This document shows positions 21,101 to 32,411 of a stretch of 64,000 bases of DNA, piece after piece. Within the stretch, counting starts at the first letter, position 1. Every line of letters begins with the position of its first letter. Both the position numbers and the translations under genes were made by a program. The notes under the pieces were generated by a model that saw only the letters and a list, made by a program, of their open reading frames with translations, was not told the origin of the DNA and did not search any database. The DNA comes from Adenophora triphylla var. japonica (Eukaryota; Streptophyta; Magnoliopsida; Asterales; Campanulaceae): contig JAFEMH010000988.1 of the NCBI GenBank assembly GCA_022495995.1, positions 402,001 through 466,000 of the forward strand, in the 5' to 3' direction.

Positions 21101-24100
21101 CCAATTCACCACAATTGTAGCACTTCGACCTTTTTCCCTTAGGTCCACCCCTTTTTCTCTCCACCCTAAGTGCAGCCCCATCTACGGACGATTCTCCCCT
21201 TTTCTCCTTCCTTCGCAACTCCTCTCAGACGAGATCTCTAACCTCCGTATACACCAATGCCGTTTTCGACGTGCTAATCGTTGTGGACAAGAACCTCCCA
21301 ACTATCGTGCAACGATTTTAGAAGAAAACAAGCTAGCACTTCATCGGAGAAAGTAATATCAACACTTTTCAATTGGTCCACCATACCTTTGAAATTGCCG
21401 ATATGACTTGCCGCCGTCTCGCCCTCTCGACATCTTCGCATTCGCAAACCTCTTTATCAAATGCACCTTATTGATATTCGACGGCTTCTCATACATGTCC
21501 GACGAGCGTTTGCCCAGCAACTCCACCGTTGTCTTGGCCTCCATGGCGTTCCGTGCAACGTCGTCGGTTAGTGGCACTCCTTCCGCTCCTAACGCCTTCC
21601 GATCCAAGATCTCCCATTCTCCTTGTGTGTCGTGTCTTCGGGCTTCTCCTTCAAGGGCTTATGAAGATCCTTACAATAAAGGTAATCTTCAATCCTTGTC
21701 TTCCAAAACGTAAAATTCACACCGCTGAATTTCTCGATTTGGGTCTTCATCTTGACTGCTTCACCAAAATCCCCAAGAACGCGATTCAAAATTAATCAAC
21801 TAATGAAAGAATTTTGAATCCACCAAACCAGGCTTCTGATACCAGTTGTTGTGAAATTGGTGCTCTCCGTTTGCAATCAAGACAAAGAAATCAACACACC
21901 CACACGTACAAGAAAGAAACAATCACACACAAGAACACAAGAGTTGTTTACCCGGTTCATTCACCAACTCGTGAACTACGTCAGGGCGGTGCCCGAGCCA
22001 ATATGTTATTAGTCTCTCTAATATGTTGCTCTGATGTGTTCTAGGCCGAAATTATGCTTATATAGTTACAAGGAAACCCTAAATCTATTTTAAGAAGAAT
22101 TCTAATCAACAAAGGAAACAAATCAAACCCAGAATCTCGGCCATGCTTGAGGCGCCCGCCCCAAGCCCTCCATGCGCCCGCCTCGCGAAGGAAGGACCTC
22201 GGCCACAGCCTCGGCCCTTGAGGCGCCCGCCTCGGCCAGATGAGGCGCCCGCCTGGCGCTGCTCAGTCTCCTTCTCCGGTTTGAACTCCTTTTTGACCTC
22301 AACAAATCCCTCCGACTTAGTCCCCCTTTTTCCTTGTATGTTTAGGATCCAAATCCCAACATACTTGTCGTATGGAAAAAAGATCATTAGCAAGATACAT
22401 ATGCCTTGTAAAACGTATTCTCAAATAAAATCTATCATTGCCTCTGCTAGGTTAATGTTACATGCTGCACTCACAGTTAAAATTAACCAAGTCAAAAAGA
22501 CGTTTTAGTACAACTTTCATTTCATGTGAAAAAAAGGGAAGCCCGGTGCACCAGATCATCCCTGCATAGCGAGGGTACGGGGAAGGGTCCCCACCACTAG
22601 GATGAAAATAAAAAGACCATTTTTTCGTACCAACAAGCACTTAGTATAAAATGTCTCGCGTCAGACACGTCGAAAGTCGTTTTCCATCAAGAAAGTGCTC
22701 AAATTTAAGTGATTATGCATTAAAATAAATGTGCCGAGGCTAGAACAACAATGGGTCATGTGCTTGGTTCCCCCCTTATATAACCTCTGCTATCAGTATG
22801 TTTGTCGTCCGCCTTCAGTCGAATCACAAGTGAGGAACATGTTAGTGAAAAATTTTCTATCAGATTCACAGAACAATCCAAAAATGTCTTGATGCAAACT
22901 TCCAACAATATCTTTTCATATTATTTGGTCTTGATCTGGGAGGGTGCAGATAGGGTCCGTGCCTCAGGTGAGTTAATTTTGTAGAGCCCACTAAATGCAT
23001 GAACAAAGACCAGATCTAAATGCTCTTATTAAAGGTAAGAAAAAAATGTCAGGACTCAAATCTAACCCTGAATTTTGAAGTGTGTTTACCCAAAATAAAT
23101 TGCTTTTACATCCAAAGTGTATCGGGAAATTTAGTGCTACAAGAGCTCTCACTATGTGTGGGGTCCAAGAAAGTGTCGGTCCAACACATGCTTAATGTAG
23201 ACAAATCTTACCATGCATTTAAATGCGAGATAGGAAAACTTCTGCGTTTGACTAATAAACAAGGTTAAGTCGGCCCGAGCCCCCATCACAGGGAAACAAA
23301 GTATTAGAGCTACTTTAGCTTCTTTTTTCAAAACGAATTAGACAATTAATGGGGGAGATTGAGTACTTTTTTTCCTTGTATATTAGAAACAATTCTCAAC
23401 CTCGTATATTTGTTATATAGTACTCCCTCAGTCCCAAAATGTTTGTCCCATTTGACCTTTTTTGTTGAACTTTGATCACAAATTTATGAGAGATTAATCA
23501 TGTTCATGAAATTCTAAAAGTTGTTGTTGATAATATTATTAATGGTGAATCAATAGGAATTTTTAGAATTTCATGAATATAATTAAATTGTCATATATTT
23601 GTGGTCAAAGTTCAACAAAAAAGTCAAATGGGACAAACATTTTGAGAAGGAGGAAGTACTAGCTAATTAAAATTAATGAAAACGAAAGGGAAAAGGGCAG
23701 TGGCATTACAATTGTCAGACAATTAATCAGATGTCTGACAATTGTAGTTTTGAAACCTAAGGTTTTGGGTACCAAGTACCAATTAATAGAGAAACTCGAA
23801 CACAATTACTACATCTATTTGGCATACAACTGTGTTCTAATTCAGGAAACATGTTCTTGATGCCAATATAGTATGTTTATGTTATCCAAAAACACTTAAT
23901 AATAGTACCACTACCACCCTAAGGGGATGCAAGTCAATTGACCCCCTTAGCTTTTAGTAAATGACACTTTAGTACCTTCAAATTTATGAAAAGTACATTA
24001 CAAAAACTCCCCTTGAATTTGTGGTAAAATTTGTAAGATGATATCATTTTGACCCTTATGGTCAACTTGAGTCAACTTTGACTAATAATTTATGAAAATT

Positions 24101-24511
24101 CAATTAAAATTTATCCTAATGAAATTAAAAAAAAATAAAAAAATACCCGTCTACCTCCGTACCAAACTGAAGGACCGAAAATTTTCAACTTGATTGAATT
24201 CCGATTAAATTTATAAGAAATTCTAATGATCTTCAAGAAATTATAAACATATACTGTAGATTGGTACATAAAAAATACTACATAGAGAGAAAGAAAGATG
24301 GTGGCATACCGATGGTGGGAGAGAGATTGTGAAACGGAGACTGATCGGAAGAGATGAAAGTGAGGAGAAGACAGCTCTTGCCGACACCTGAATCGCCGAC
24401 CAATAATATCTTGTAGGAATAATCGTAACTACTTGGACTCACTGCACTACTACTAATTCTGCTGCCGCCGTTGGACGACGGCGACGATACCGATGATGAA
24501 TAACTCGTCAT
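18175..24511 (-). CDS. RABC: RAB18/RABC-type small GTPase, six exons
   Basis: Exons on the minus strand: 24511-24310, 19470-19402, 19252-19187, 19034-18913, 18518-18390 and 18279-18175. They add to 693 bases, giving a 230-residue protein with GT-AG introns throughout and no break. All five nucleotide-binding motifs are present: GDSGVGKS (exon 1), TIGVDF (exons 1/2), WDTAGQE (exons 2/3), GNKVD (exon 4) and ECSAK (exon 5). The C-terminus CCSS is a geranylgeranylation signal. The sequence between the motifs ([20 protein letters not shown]) matches the RABC group, the plant relatives of animal Rab18, which act in endomembrane and lipid-droplet or peroxisome traffic. The N-terminal 30 residues are Ser-rich and longer than usual. 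Intron 1 is 4.8 kb and holds copia C and a MITE; intron 4 holds another MITE. This is the one host gene in the window that appears complete. Confidence 0.93.
18565..18812. mobile_element. Stowaway-like MITE in RABC intron 4
   Basis: Inverted ends CTCCCTCCGTTCCGAAATGA and the complementary AGATCATTTCAGGGGGAGGG, flanked by TA on both sides (18563-18564 and 18813-18814). It lies between exons 4 and 5. Confidence 0.8.
19678..20193 (-). repeat. Copia C 3' LTR
   Basis: 516 bp, paired with 21847-22361. It contains GC-rich GAGGCGCCCGCCTCGGCC-type repeats at about 19983-20095. Confidence 0.9.
20700..21800 (-). pseudogene. Copia C gag-protease (frameshifted)
   Basis: The first part ([20 protein letters not shown], about 21740-21680) is copia Gag. 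After a frameshift follow a middle Gag segment (21607-21359), then a zinc knuckle [14 protein letters not shown] at about 21118-21077, then a protease start with [10 protein letters not shown] (about 21000-20970), where the usual catalytic D-S/T-G reads D-Y-G. A further segment resembles the GAG-pre-integrase start (SWEVTKRG) to about 20700. Several frame changes are needed, so no full protein is made. Confidence 0.75.
21847..22361 (-). repeat. Copia C 5' LTR
   Basis: 515 bp, next to the primer-binding site on its left. It differs from the other LTR mainly at two short stretches (near 21980 and 22250). Confidence 0.9.
22367..24309 (-). other. Rest of RABC intron 1
   Basis: AT-rich intron sequence with one MITE and no supported gene. 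Short GC-richer pieces at 22560-22610 and 22930-22980 may be old transposon remains, but I cannot name them. Confidence 0.5.
23423..23656. mobile_element. Stowaway-like MITE in RABC intron 1 (234 bp)
   Basis: Long inverted arms starting CTCCCTCAGTCCCAAAATGT; the right arm reads the complement of CTTCCTCCTTCTCAAAATGT. TA flanks both sides (23421-23422, 23657-23658). The arms run over about 60 bp with few mismatches. Confidence 0.9.
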
Positions 24512-24559
24512 CTTTATCCTTTATATTTATATTTGCTGCATATATATTCTCACTGTGTT

Positions 24560-26115
24560 GATAAAAAATGGAAAATTCAGTAGCCTGCACTGCAGGTAGT
24601 GAGAGAGGATGTACAGTACGTACGTGGCCTTTGTGGGGTTACCAGGTGGTGATACATTTCAATTTCAGAGTGTCATTTTCACGTTCCGGCTAATAATTTT
24701 GGGATTATCAATTTCTATTTTGATCCCTTCCTCTTAATTATTATTTAAAATAACAAAAAAATTATAACCACAATATCAATCAAATTATTATTATTATTGT
24801 TATCCGCACTCACTTTCTTACTTTTATTAATTTTCTCACCATTGCTTTTTTTTTCTTTTTTAATTCTTTTGCCAAAATTTTGTATCAACTAAATTGTAAG
24901 TATATTTTGATAATAAATTATACTTCCTCCTTCCTCCGACCCATTTCAAGAGTTCTATTTTTTCTTTTTTTTAATTCGTTTCAGACTAAAAATCTCATTT
25001 CATAAAAAGTAAAATTTGAACAGTATTTCAGACATTTATACTCTTGTAATGTAAATATATTTTAAAAAAAAATAATTCATTATACCCTTATAATGTTAAC
25101 ATATTTAAAAAACAATCAATCAAAAAGAGATTTTATCATAAATGTTATAACTTTTACATTCTCTCTCCTCTAATCTTCTATCCACTTGCAATTATTTATT
25201 CATTTTTTTAAAAAAAATTCTTAAGAAGCATGAAATATTATCCTAATACCCTTGAAGTGGAAAAGAGGAAGTAATTTATTTCTTTTGTTTGAATTAAATT
25301 ATATATTAAAAATTATAACTCATTTGTTATAAAAATTTGATTGTTAAGACAGTTTAACAGTAGGATACAAGATTACTAATTATCACACTCACATTTATTT
25401 ATATTATCCTAAATTATATATTTATTTATAATATTAAATAAACAAAACCTAACTTTAAGAAATTTTAATAATTTATATTATCTTTTATTTCTAAAAGAAA
25501 GAGTAATACATGACCATCTTCAGAATGTCATTCTAATGAATATATGAATTTATATTTCTTAAATAACTTTCTCCTATATGATTTTTATTGAAAATAATTT
25601 ACATTTCATAAAACTAAAATTTTAGCAAAATACTTGTGTATGTATAATAATAAATTTTATAATAATAGTCATTTTAAAAATATCATTAAATGAAGAAAAG
25701 AAATATTTTGGGACAAAGGAAATAATAATTTTTGGAACCTACTTGAAAACTGAGAAAATAATTTGTTGGATGGTAATAAATTGCTAAAAAAATATCAGGT
25801 ATATTTTATTTATTTATTTTATTTTTTAATGATGATTAAATGATTTTTTTTTAAATAAAGACATAAATGAAATCGCTTACAAAATAATATTACTAAAAAT
25901 ACCACAAACCGATAAATGACGTAAAAAAATGGTGCAAGAATTGCAAATTCAAGTCACATAACAAAAGAACAAATGGAGAATAAAATTGTCTTTTTTTCTA
26001 GTATTATTTCATCTTGTAATGAGTGTCAATATTTTTTAATTTATCTTAATTATGTAAAATAATATTTTAGTATAAAAAATACAAATTTTATACTATATTA
26101 TAAAGCCAAAAACTT
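24560..26115. other. AT-rich intergenic region upstream of RABC
   Basis: No gene or clear element. The part nearest 24512 is the RABC promoter and 5' UTR; no TATA box can be chosen with confidence. Confidence 0.5.
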
Positions 26116-26180
26116 GTAAAAAAAACGCGTTTTTTTTTAAGCTTAACAAAAAACGTGTTTTTCACCCGTCGTGCTCGACC

Positions 26181-26393
26181 TCATTCTCTCTCTAAACGAC
26201 TTGCTAGACTGACCCTAATAGTGATTTTATGGGTATCGGGCAAAGGAAGGCCGTCGAAAGGATTGACGACGGTGTATTTGCCGACGGCCATAATATTGCT
26301 CTTGATGTCTTCCGTGATGCATTTAGTGGCGCCTGATTGGAGGTCGAATCGCATTGCCCGCACCGACATTATGAACCCTAGAAGCAGAATCAC
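26181..26393 (-). pseudogene. p24-delta (emp24/TMED family) first-exon fragment
   Basis: The frame from the ATG at 26393 encodes a short hydrophobic signal-like start (MILLLGFIMSVRA) and then MRFDLQSGATKCITEDIKSN and VGKYTVVNP, matching the start of the luminal GOLD domain of plant p24-delta proteins, which are ER-Golgi cargo receptors. The similarity stops at about 26200. The coiled-coil and membrane parts are missing, so this is a captured gene fragment rather than a gene. Confidence 0.7.
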
Positions 26394-26669
26394 AATTATG
26401 GTGTTGAATCCCTACATTTTGTTTGAAATTGGACAATTTTGTGATCATAATTTAGAGTTTCAGTAGAAAAAATTAGAAAGTCAAATCGAAATGGTGAGTA
26501 TAACTTCTTTCTGCAAACTGGATCCGTCTCTAGCTCCACTTTTTTCGTATTTCTTCTCCAATTCAGCTGTAAACGTGCCAAGTGTTGTGCAGACCCAAAA
26601 CCCTATTCAAACAGGTAAATTGTTTGATTTGGTAAATTGAAAGAATGGTGTGCAGGGGACTGGGTAATT

Positions 26670-27120
26670 AGATACCAGTGTTTGTGTTTTGGAGTGCCAA
26701 TGCTTGTGTTTTGGAGTGCCAATGCATGTGTTTATGAGTGCCAGTGCTTGTGTTTTTGAGAGCCAGCAAAAATTATTACCAGTATTTTTAAGTGCCAGTG
26801 TATGTATTTTTGAGTGTCAGTGCATGTGTTTTTTGAATGTCAGTGCATGTGCTTTTGAATGTCAGTGCTTGTGTTTTTTAGAGGCAGCAAAATATTAGTG
26901 TAACAAAGTGTCACTGTTAATGTAACAGAGTGCCAGTGTGAAGAGTGTCAATCATGTATATAAAAGTGTCCGTGTAAAAAGCGTCAGTGTCAGTTTAACA
27001 AAGTGCCAGTGTTTGTTTACACTGGCACTTTGTTAAAATGGTACTGACATTTTTTTACACTGGCACTTTGTTACATATTTACTGGCACTTTGTCACATTA
27101 ACACTTTGTTAAACAGGCAC
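26670..27120. repeat. Minisatellite with foldback (AGTGCCAGTG unit)
   Basis: Many degenerate copies of AGTGCCAGTG(C/T)(A/T)TGTGTTTT from about 26670 to 27010, then the same unit inverted (ACACTGGCACTTTGTTA) to about 27120. A perfect hairpin, AACAAAGTGCCAGTGT with its complement, is centred at about 27018. Confidence 0.8.
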
Positions 27121-27406
27121 AAGCATAAACGAAAAAACACAAAACGCATTTTTTCTAAGCGTCAGAGAAAACGCATTTTTCATAAGACTAACTCTATTAT
27201 AAAATAATTATTACATTAAATATTTAATGGATAAATTGTTTGTTGAAATTTTCGTTGGGGAGTCGGAGTTGAATAAGACACTGTGACGTGTAAATTTCCA
27301 CGCGGCTTCATTAGAATTCAGCTGTGGGTCCCTTACGTGTGAATCGGCAGCTCCTTAGCGCGCCCAAATTCTGGCTTCATTCGACTGTCGACGGCTTTTC
27401 CTATTA

Positions 27407-27722
27407 CTCCCTCCCTCCGTCTCACTTCAAAGGGTTCCTTAATTTATTTTACGATTTTTAAAAAAAATGAATAAAGTGGGTAGAAATTAAAGGTGAGAGA
27501 ATGTAAAAGTTAAATGTGTGGTAGAAAATAAGAGAGAGAATGTAAAAGTTAAAAATATTTAATAGGAGAGAGAATGAGTGGGAGGAATAATATGGTTTTT
27601 TTGTAAATATGTGGAAATGATAATGGTATAAATATATGGAAAACTTTCCATTTATGGAAGAGACCAATTAAAATGAGACATCCAAAAAAGAAATTGGACC
27701 ATTTGAAATGGGACGGAGGGAA
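27407..27722. mobile_element. Stowaway-like MITE (316 bp)
   Basis: CTCCCTCCCTCCGTCTCACT at the left end and the complement of TTCCCTCCGTCCCATTTCAA at the right end, flanked by TA (27405-27406 and 27723-27724). Confidence 0.8.
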
Positions 27723-27731
27723 TACCAATTA

Positions 27732-28002
27732 CTCACTCGGTTTCAAACTAACCGTTATTTTTATCCATCAAAATAATTGTCGTTTTTTATTTTAGAATGA
27801 AAAAATATTAAAATTTTTATTTTATTTTTATCTTAAATTTTATTTTGCTTTATTAATTAATTTATTGTATAAAGAAATGTAAAAGACATAAACATTAAAT
27901 AAGGATAATCTTGATGTTTTCATCATTAAGTTTTGATAATAATTGTATTTTTTAAATCAAATGAAAAGTTTAAAAATGATAATTATTTTGGAACGGAGGG
28001 AG
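27732..28002. mobile_element. Stowaway-like MITE (271 bp)
   Basis: It starts CTCACTCGGTTTCAAACTAA and ends AATTATTTTGGAACGGAGGGAG, with TA on both sides. It lies eight bases from the preceding MITE. Confidence 0.75.
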
Positions 28003-28399
28003 TAGAAGAGAATTTGTGTTTGAATTAGTTTAGGGGCTAGATTTTTAAATGAAATCCAATTATAGAACTAAATCAAATTTACTACTCCATACAATAGATT
28101 ATTTTCTTAATTAAATTCATTATTCTTGAAACGGTCAATTTCATAGTACATGTCGATGAAGCTAAAATATTGAATCGGTGTTCACAAGTTCATTATAGTT
28201 TAATATATGCCATGTACTTTAGTAAACTATATCAAATAATGCAATAATATACTTAGTATCTAAAAAAGACGTACTTTCTGAGTTACTTTCAAATAATATA
28301 ACATTTTGATTTTATAATTAACGGGGTTAAAATAACAATTGAAATTATGACATGGCATCTGAGTTGGTAAATTGAGTTAACTAATATTAACAATATGTA

Positions 28400-28611
28400 G
28401 ATGTAGAGGCCCAGGCGGCAGCCTCACCACCATCCAGGCGGCAACCTCACTTGGGTAAAGAATTGTCCGGAGCACTGCCTTCCAGACGCCAGCCTCAACA
28501 CCATCCAGGCGACAGCCTCACCATTGTTCAACATGGACCGGAAACACTGCCTTCCAGGCATCAGCCTCAATATTGTTCAAGCGGCCGCCTCACTATGCTC
28601 AGCGTTCATCT
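28400..28611 (+). repeat. GC-rich imperfect repeats before the PPR fragment
   Basis: CAGGCGGCAGCCTCACCACC-like phrases recur about seven times in 28405-28595. They are far more GC-rich than the surroundings. Confidence 0.6.
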
Positions 28612-28880
28612 ATTAATGATGCTATATCGTTCTTTTGTAGGATGAAAATCGATCATGTACAGCCGGTTGTTTATAATTTTACGTATTTGTTGAAAGTTTG
28701 CGGGGATAATTCTGATTTAAGGAGAGGTAGGGAGATTCATGTGCAGTTGATTTTGAATGGGGATGTGTCTAATTTGTTTGCAATGACTGGTGTTATGAAT
28801 ATGTATGAGGTTGATTGATGAGGCGTATAAGGTGTTTGATAGAATGCCTGAACGGGATTTGATTTGTTGGAATCAAAAGT
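28612..28880 (+). pseudogene. PPR protein fragment, CRR22-like
   Basis: The frame 28612-28815 encodes VVYNFTYLLKVCGDNSDLRR and NLFAMTGVMNMY. After a break near 28810 the frame continues with IDEAYKVFDRMPERDLICWN to about 28880. This matches the PLS-class PPR protein CRR22 (plastid RNA editing) near its N-terminus. There is no start codon context, no further PPR repeats and no E/DYW domain, so it is a captured fragment. Confidence 0.75.
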
Positions 28881-29230
28881 TGTTTTTACAGAACAGTGAC
28901 AACAACAATAATCAATCAATGGGACTGTTTTCTCAATCCATGGTTGCCCAGATGGAAAAACAGAAGCAAGATATTGATACTTTCATCAGTTTACAGGTAT
29001 ATAACCAATTTAGCATTCTCAAACCAAAATCAAATCAATTTTGTCATTTTTTTATTTTTCTCATGATTTCTTGAAATTTTACTGCTGAATGAAAGATTGA
29101 GATTGGGTTTATTGCAACAGAGGAAGCAACAACTTCAGTTAATTTTAAAATGGAGCTTGAAGATTTCTTGAGAAGAATCGAAATTGAGAATCAGACAACA
29201 ACAACAACAAATGAAGATTCTTGTTTCTTT
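28880..29230 (+). pseudogene. Fragment of a BOI-like RING protein gene, intron kept
   Basis: Directly after the PPR fragment, the frame gives SMVAQMEKQKQDIDTFISLQ, ending at a GT donor (28996/28997). A CAG acceptor ends at 29120 and the next exon starts RKQQLQLILK. The EKQ(K)xxIDxFIxLQ...RKQQ pattern is that of the coiled region of BOI/BRG-type E3 ligases. The RING itself is missing. It is fused in line with the PPR fragment, so both were probably captured by the same Mutator-like element. Confidence 0.5.
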
Positions 29231-29304
29231 AGGCTTCAATACAGAAGCATGTTTTACTAGTTATCAAACAGTTTGGATAGTTAATATTTAATATTGGTGG
29301 ATTT

Positions 29305-30260
29305 TTATACAGAAACAAGAACAACATATTTTGAAGATTTGACAAACCTGATCTCTCTCCCATTAGCAACTGCGTAATTGGTTATGCAGTGCCTCAACTC
29401 ATTACTATCAGCAAATAACATACCCTTTACAGGCTCTTGTTTGTCCCACTCAACACTAGGGTCAAAAATTGGCCACTTGATCTTCTTACTTTTATTGACA
29501 CCTTCCACATCTTCACTATCATAAATTGGTCCGTCATACCCTTTATCAGACTCTGCGTAATCACTATTATATCCATCAAGCTTAGTTGTGGTAGAACTGC
29601 CTAATCTCTTGTAAAAAACCAAAATCAGGATATTTTCTAACCTCTTGTTCATTCTCTTTTTCAAGAACATTTCCACCATCTTCTTCAAACTCTTTCTCAA
29701 CTTCACCCTCTTCTGCAAATTGCTTTTCAACTTTTCAACATCTTCTACAATTGTCAATTTGACTTTTATTCTTTTTCTTTTTTTTCATCCAATTTTTTTT
29801 GCCTAAAAAACAATACCTCCTCATTCTCATCTTCACTTACATGGTCTAAACTAGCATTATCATCTTCACTTTCACATTGACCTTTATCTGTCAAATTAGC
29901 ATCTTCATTACGTTGCGATTTTTCTCCATTCAACTCATTTATAAATGCTTCATTTTCCTCATCATGTTCTACATATATCTCTATAGAACATTTATGGTCT
30001 TTAGACTGCTCAATTAAATCAGTCAATGCATTAGGCCAACACAATCTAAGTCCATTACTTAAGGTTTGCCGAGGTACTCTGTAATGGTACTTACTCTGTG
30101 ATTTATCACTTGTACTCTTAACTATAATGTCCAACTCATGAAATTGTAAAGTTTCAATGTTTATACGGTGATAATATGACACATCACCACCTTCATAATG
30201 CATGATAGGACTAGATTGCATGACATCACCATGATGTATTTTTAAATCTAAACAGAACAT
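29305..30260 (-). pseudogene. MULE (mudrA-like) transposase N-terminal part
   Basis: A TTTTACAG splice acceptor precedes the ATG at 30260. The first frame gives FCLDLKIHHGDVMQ and INIETLQFHELDIIV, the PB1-like N-terminal part of plant MULE transposases. After frame breaks in A-rich stretches (about 29760 and 29620) it continues with GYNSDYAESDKGYDG and FADSNELRHCITNYAVANGR, the start of the MuDR DNA-binding region, and stops at about 29310. The zinc-finger and catalytic DDE parts are missing. Coding is interrupted, so the element cannot move itself. Confidence 0.75.
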
Positions 30261-30991
30261 CCTGTAAAAATAAAAGGCAAAACAGGTGTTACAATTTAGA
30301 TATGCACATACACATATAACAAATAACACACAAAACCAAGTTTTTTTTAAAAAAAAAAGGTCAAGTAAAAATAAATAAAACAATAAATGTATTGGCCAAG
30401 TAAAAATAAATAAAACCCCAAATTTCTACACATAAACCCTAATTCAGGGAAATCAAAAATTCAAAAACAAAAATTCGAACTGAACCCTAAATGTATTGAA
30501 CAAACCTGCTTCAATATGGTTTTGATTTTCCCGGTCAATTGATTGTGAAGAAGAAGAACCCACAGGTGCTTCAATTGATTGAGAATGATTGTAAAGAAGA
30601 ATAACCCACCGGTGCTTCAATTGATTGTAAAGAAGAAGAAGAACCTACTGATGCTTCAATTGATTGTGAAGAAGAAGAACCGGCGCTGCTGCTGTTGTTG
30701 GTATTTTTAGTTTTCATACACGTCGTTTTGTTTTTCCTCTACCATTAACACGTGCAATTCACGAGATTAATAATAGATTGCGTGGAAGCTGATATGTAAA
30801 AAAAATTGTCCATGTCAGCACGTCGTTAAGTTTTGGTAACGCCATCCATTTGTCGTTAAGTTTTGATAATGCCATCCATTTTAAATTTTGAAAGTTGCAT
30901 TATTTGATATAACTAAAAAAAGTACGTTTCATTTTTAGACACTAATGAGTATGTTTCATTATTTGATAGACAAGGGTATAGTACGTTACCT

Positions 30992-32411
30992 TTAAGAGTC
31001 ATTTTCTCTAGTTTTATTTAGATTTCAAAATTCAGAAATTGCATAAAAGGTCCATAAGGCATAAGTAACGGTCAGAAATATTCGCTAGGAACTTAGGGTG
31101 TGTCAATGTAATGTAGAGGGGTAAAATGGTACTCCTCCTCGAAAAACATAATCTCACTTTGATTTAGTAGTTAATTCAATCGAATTTTAATCAAAATTGT
31201 ATAATCTTGTAATAATTTTCATAATAGTTAAAAATGTTATTGAAATAATTCTTTGCAGTGCATCAACACCTGAGGGGGGAAGTGTGAGACTACAAATTGT
31301 CATGTTTTATGTTTTCTAGAATTTAAAGAGAGAAATCAAGTTTTCATATATATACTAGTGGATAACCCGTGCTTCGCACGAAAAGCTAATTTGCTAAAAT
31401 TGTATTTTAATTTTTCAGATTTTATTTGATAAAGTAATATAATGATTTTTTTGATAATATAAGTATATTATAAATGAATCAAAACATTAATATTTATAAA
31501 GTTAGAAAAATTATGTTCAATTTTAATAGCTTTGTTGTACGTAAGTTTAATAGCAATTGCAACGTGACTAACAGCGTAACAATTTATTCTCCATTTATTT
31601 CTAAGATCATGGTTTCAAGTGCAAGAAAGAAGGAAAAAAAATGTTGGTTGGATAGGTGAGCCAGTAAGAGGTTGACATATGGAGGAAATGGAAGTGATGG
31701 TAATTTTGAAAGTGCAGTTTGCAGCTATTCACATGTTTTTTCCTTTTTCTCTTCCTCATTTTAAACACAACTAGTCTAATACCCGTGCGTTAAACGAACG
31801 AAATAATACTTTAACAGAAAAAACAATCTAAAGAAAGTCCTTATAAAACTAATTTAAGATAATAAAATTTAAATAATTCAAGAAAATATAATATCATTAT
31901 TACCATAATAATATTAAAGATTTTGAAAATTTTCTTTGAACACGACATTAAGTCATGCATTACTTTAAAGCTTTTTGGGGTTGTAATCCCTAAAAAGGTA
32001 AAAAAAAATGATAAACACCTTTTAAAAATAAATATTTCAACAAAGAAATTTCTATATTTGTTGTATCTAAACAGACTAATGAGTTTCTAAAGTTATGGTT
32101 TTGTGGATCCACTATTTTTCTAAATTTTTGACTTGGCTATCAATTAATTAATCCAACCTTTTTGTAATTATATTGTGTAACTCAATAAGTTTTTAACCAC
32201 CCCAATATTAAAGGTTAAATAAACAAATTGAGTAAACCAAAATTTGCATAAGAAATACGAGAAATAAAACCTCAAGCAAAACATTCATATTCCCCAAATA
32301 AATAAAGGTAAAAGTTCTAGAATTACTCTAGTCTCTAGTGTCTTTAGTTGGCTATTATTACTCGAAAACTCAACCAATACCATATGTTCGTTGGCATTCA
32401 AATACCATATA
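30992..32411. other. AT-rich intergenic region
   Basis: No gene is seen. Two similar phrases in the same direction, CTAGTGGATAACCCGTGC (31354) and CTAGTCTAATACCCGTGC (31771), probably belong to small repeat ends, but the family is not determined. Confidence 0.45.

Larger units (their letters stand above)
19678..22361 (-). mobile_element. Copia C: short gag-protease-only LTR element in RABC intron 1
   Basis: LTRs at 19678-20193 and 21847-22361 are nearly identical, starting TGTTGTGAAATTGG and ending AAATCCCAACA. The target-site duplication TACTT is perfect (19673-19677 and 22362-22366). A tRNA-Met(i) site, TGGTATCAGAAGCC, reads leftward from about 21844, so the element is on the minus strand, the same strand as RABC. 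The interior of about 1.65 kb encodes only Gag and the protease region; integrase, RT and RNase H are missing. It needs enzymes from a relative. The few LTR differences suggest a recent insertion. Confidence 0.92.
26117..27185 (-). mobile_element. Possible Pack-type element carrying a p24-delta fragment
   Basis: The ends are related in inverted form over about 45 bp, with ACGCGTTTT...AACAAAAAACGTGTTTTT at 26126-26163 and the complement of ATGCGTTTTCTC...TTAGAAAAAATGCG at 27136-27182. Identity is about 75%. Inside lie a host gene fragment and a repeat-rich part. No transposase is present. The class and target-site duplication are not settled. Confidence 0.45.
28206..30991 (-). mobile_element. 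Mutator-like element with captured gene fragments
   Basis: Long inverted ends: the left end has TATATCAAATAATGCAATAA and GTATCTAAAAAAGACGTACTTT (about 28228-28276); the right end reads in inverse TCTATCAAATAATGAAACAT and GTGTCTAAAAATGAAACGTA (about 30970-30925). Similarity extends to both outer edges (CCATGTACT at 28209, inverse of AACGTACTA at 30988). Inside, on the minus strand, is the N-terminal part of a MULE transposase, and on the plus strand are PPR and RING-protein fragments. The target-site duplication is unclear (TTTAA is shared at both sides). Confidence 0.65.

Noticed and set aside
24612..24624. GTACGTACGT near the RABC start as another member of the palindrome family
   Set aside because: It lacks the CCG..CGG arms and stands in a host promoter; a simple GTAC repeat.
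26689..26898. Cys-rich small open frame
   Set aside because: It is a reading of the GTGCCAGTG minisatellite; no signal peptide and no family.
31354..31790. CTAGT...ACCCGTGC phrases as Helitron ends
   Set aside because: Only the short phrase is shared and no matching 3' hairpin plus CTRR end could be placed. Left as an unclassified repeat.
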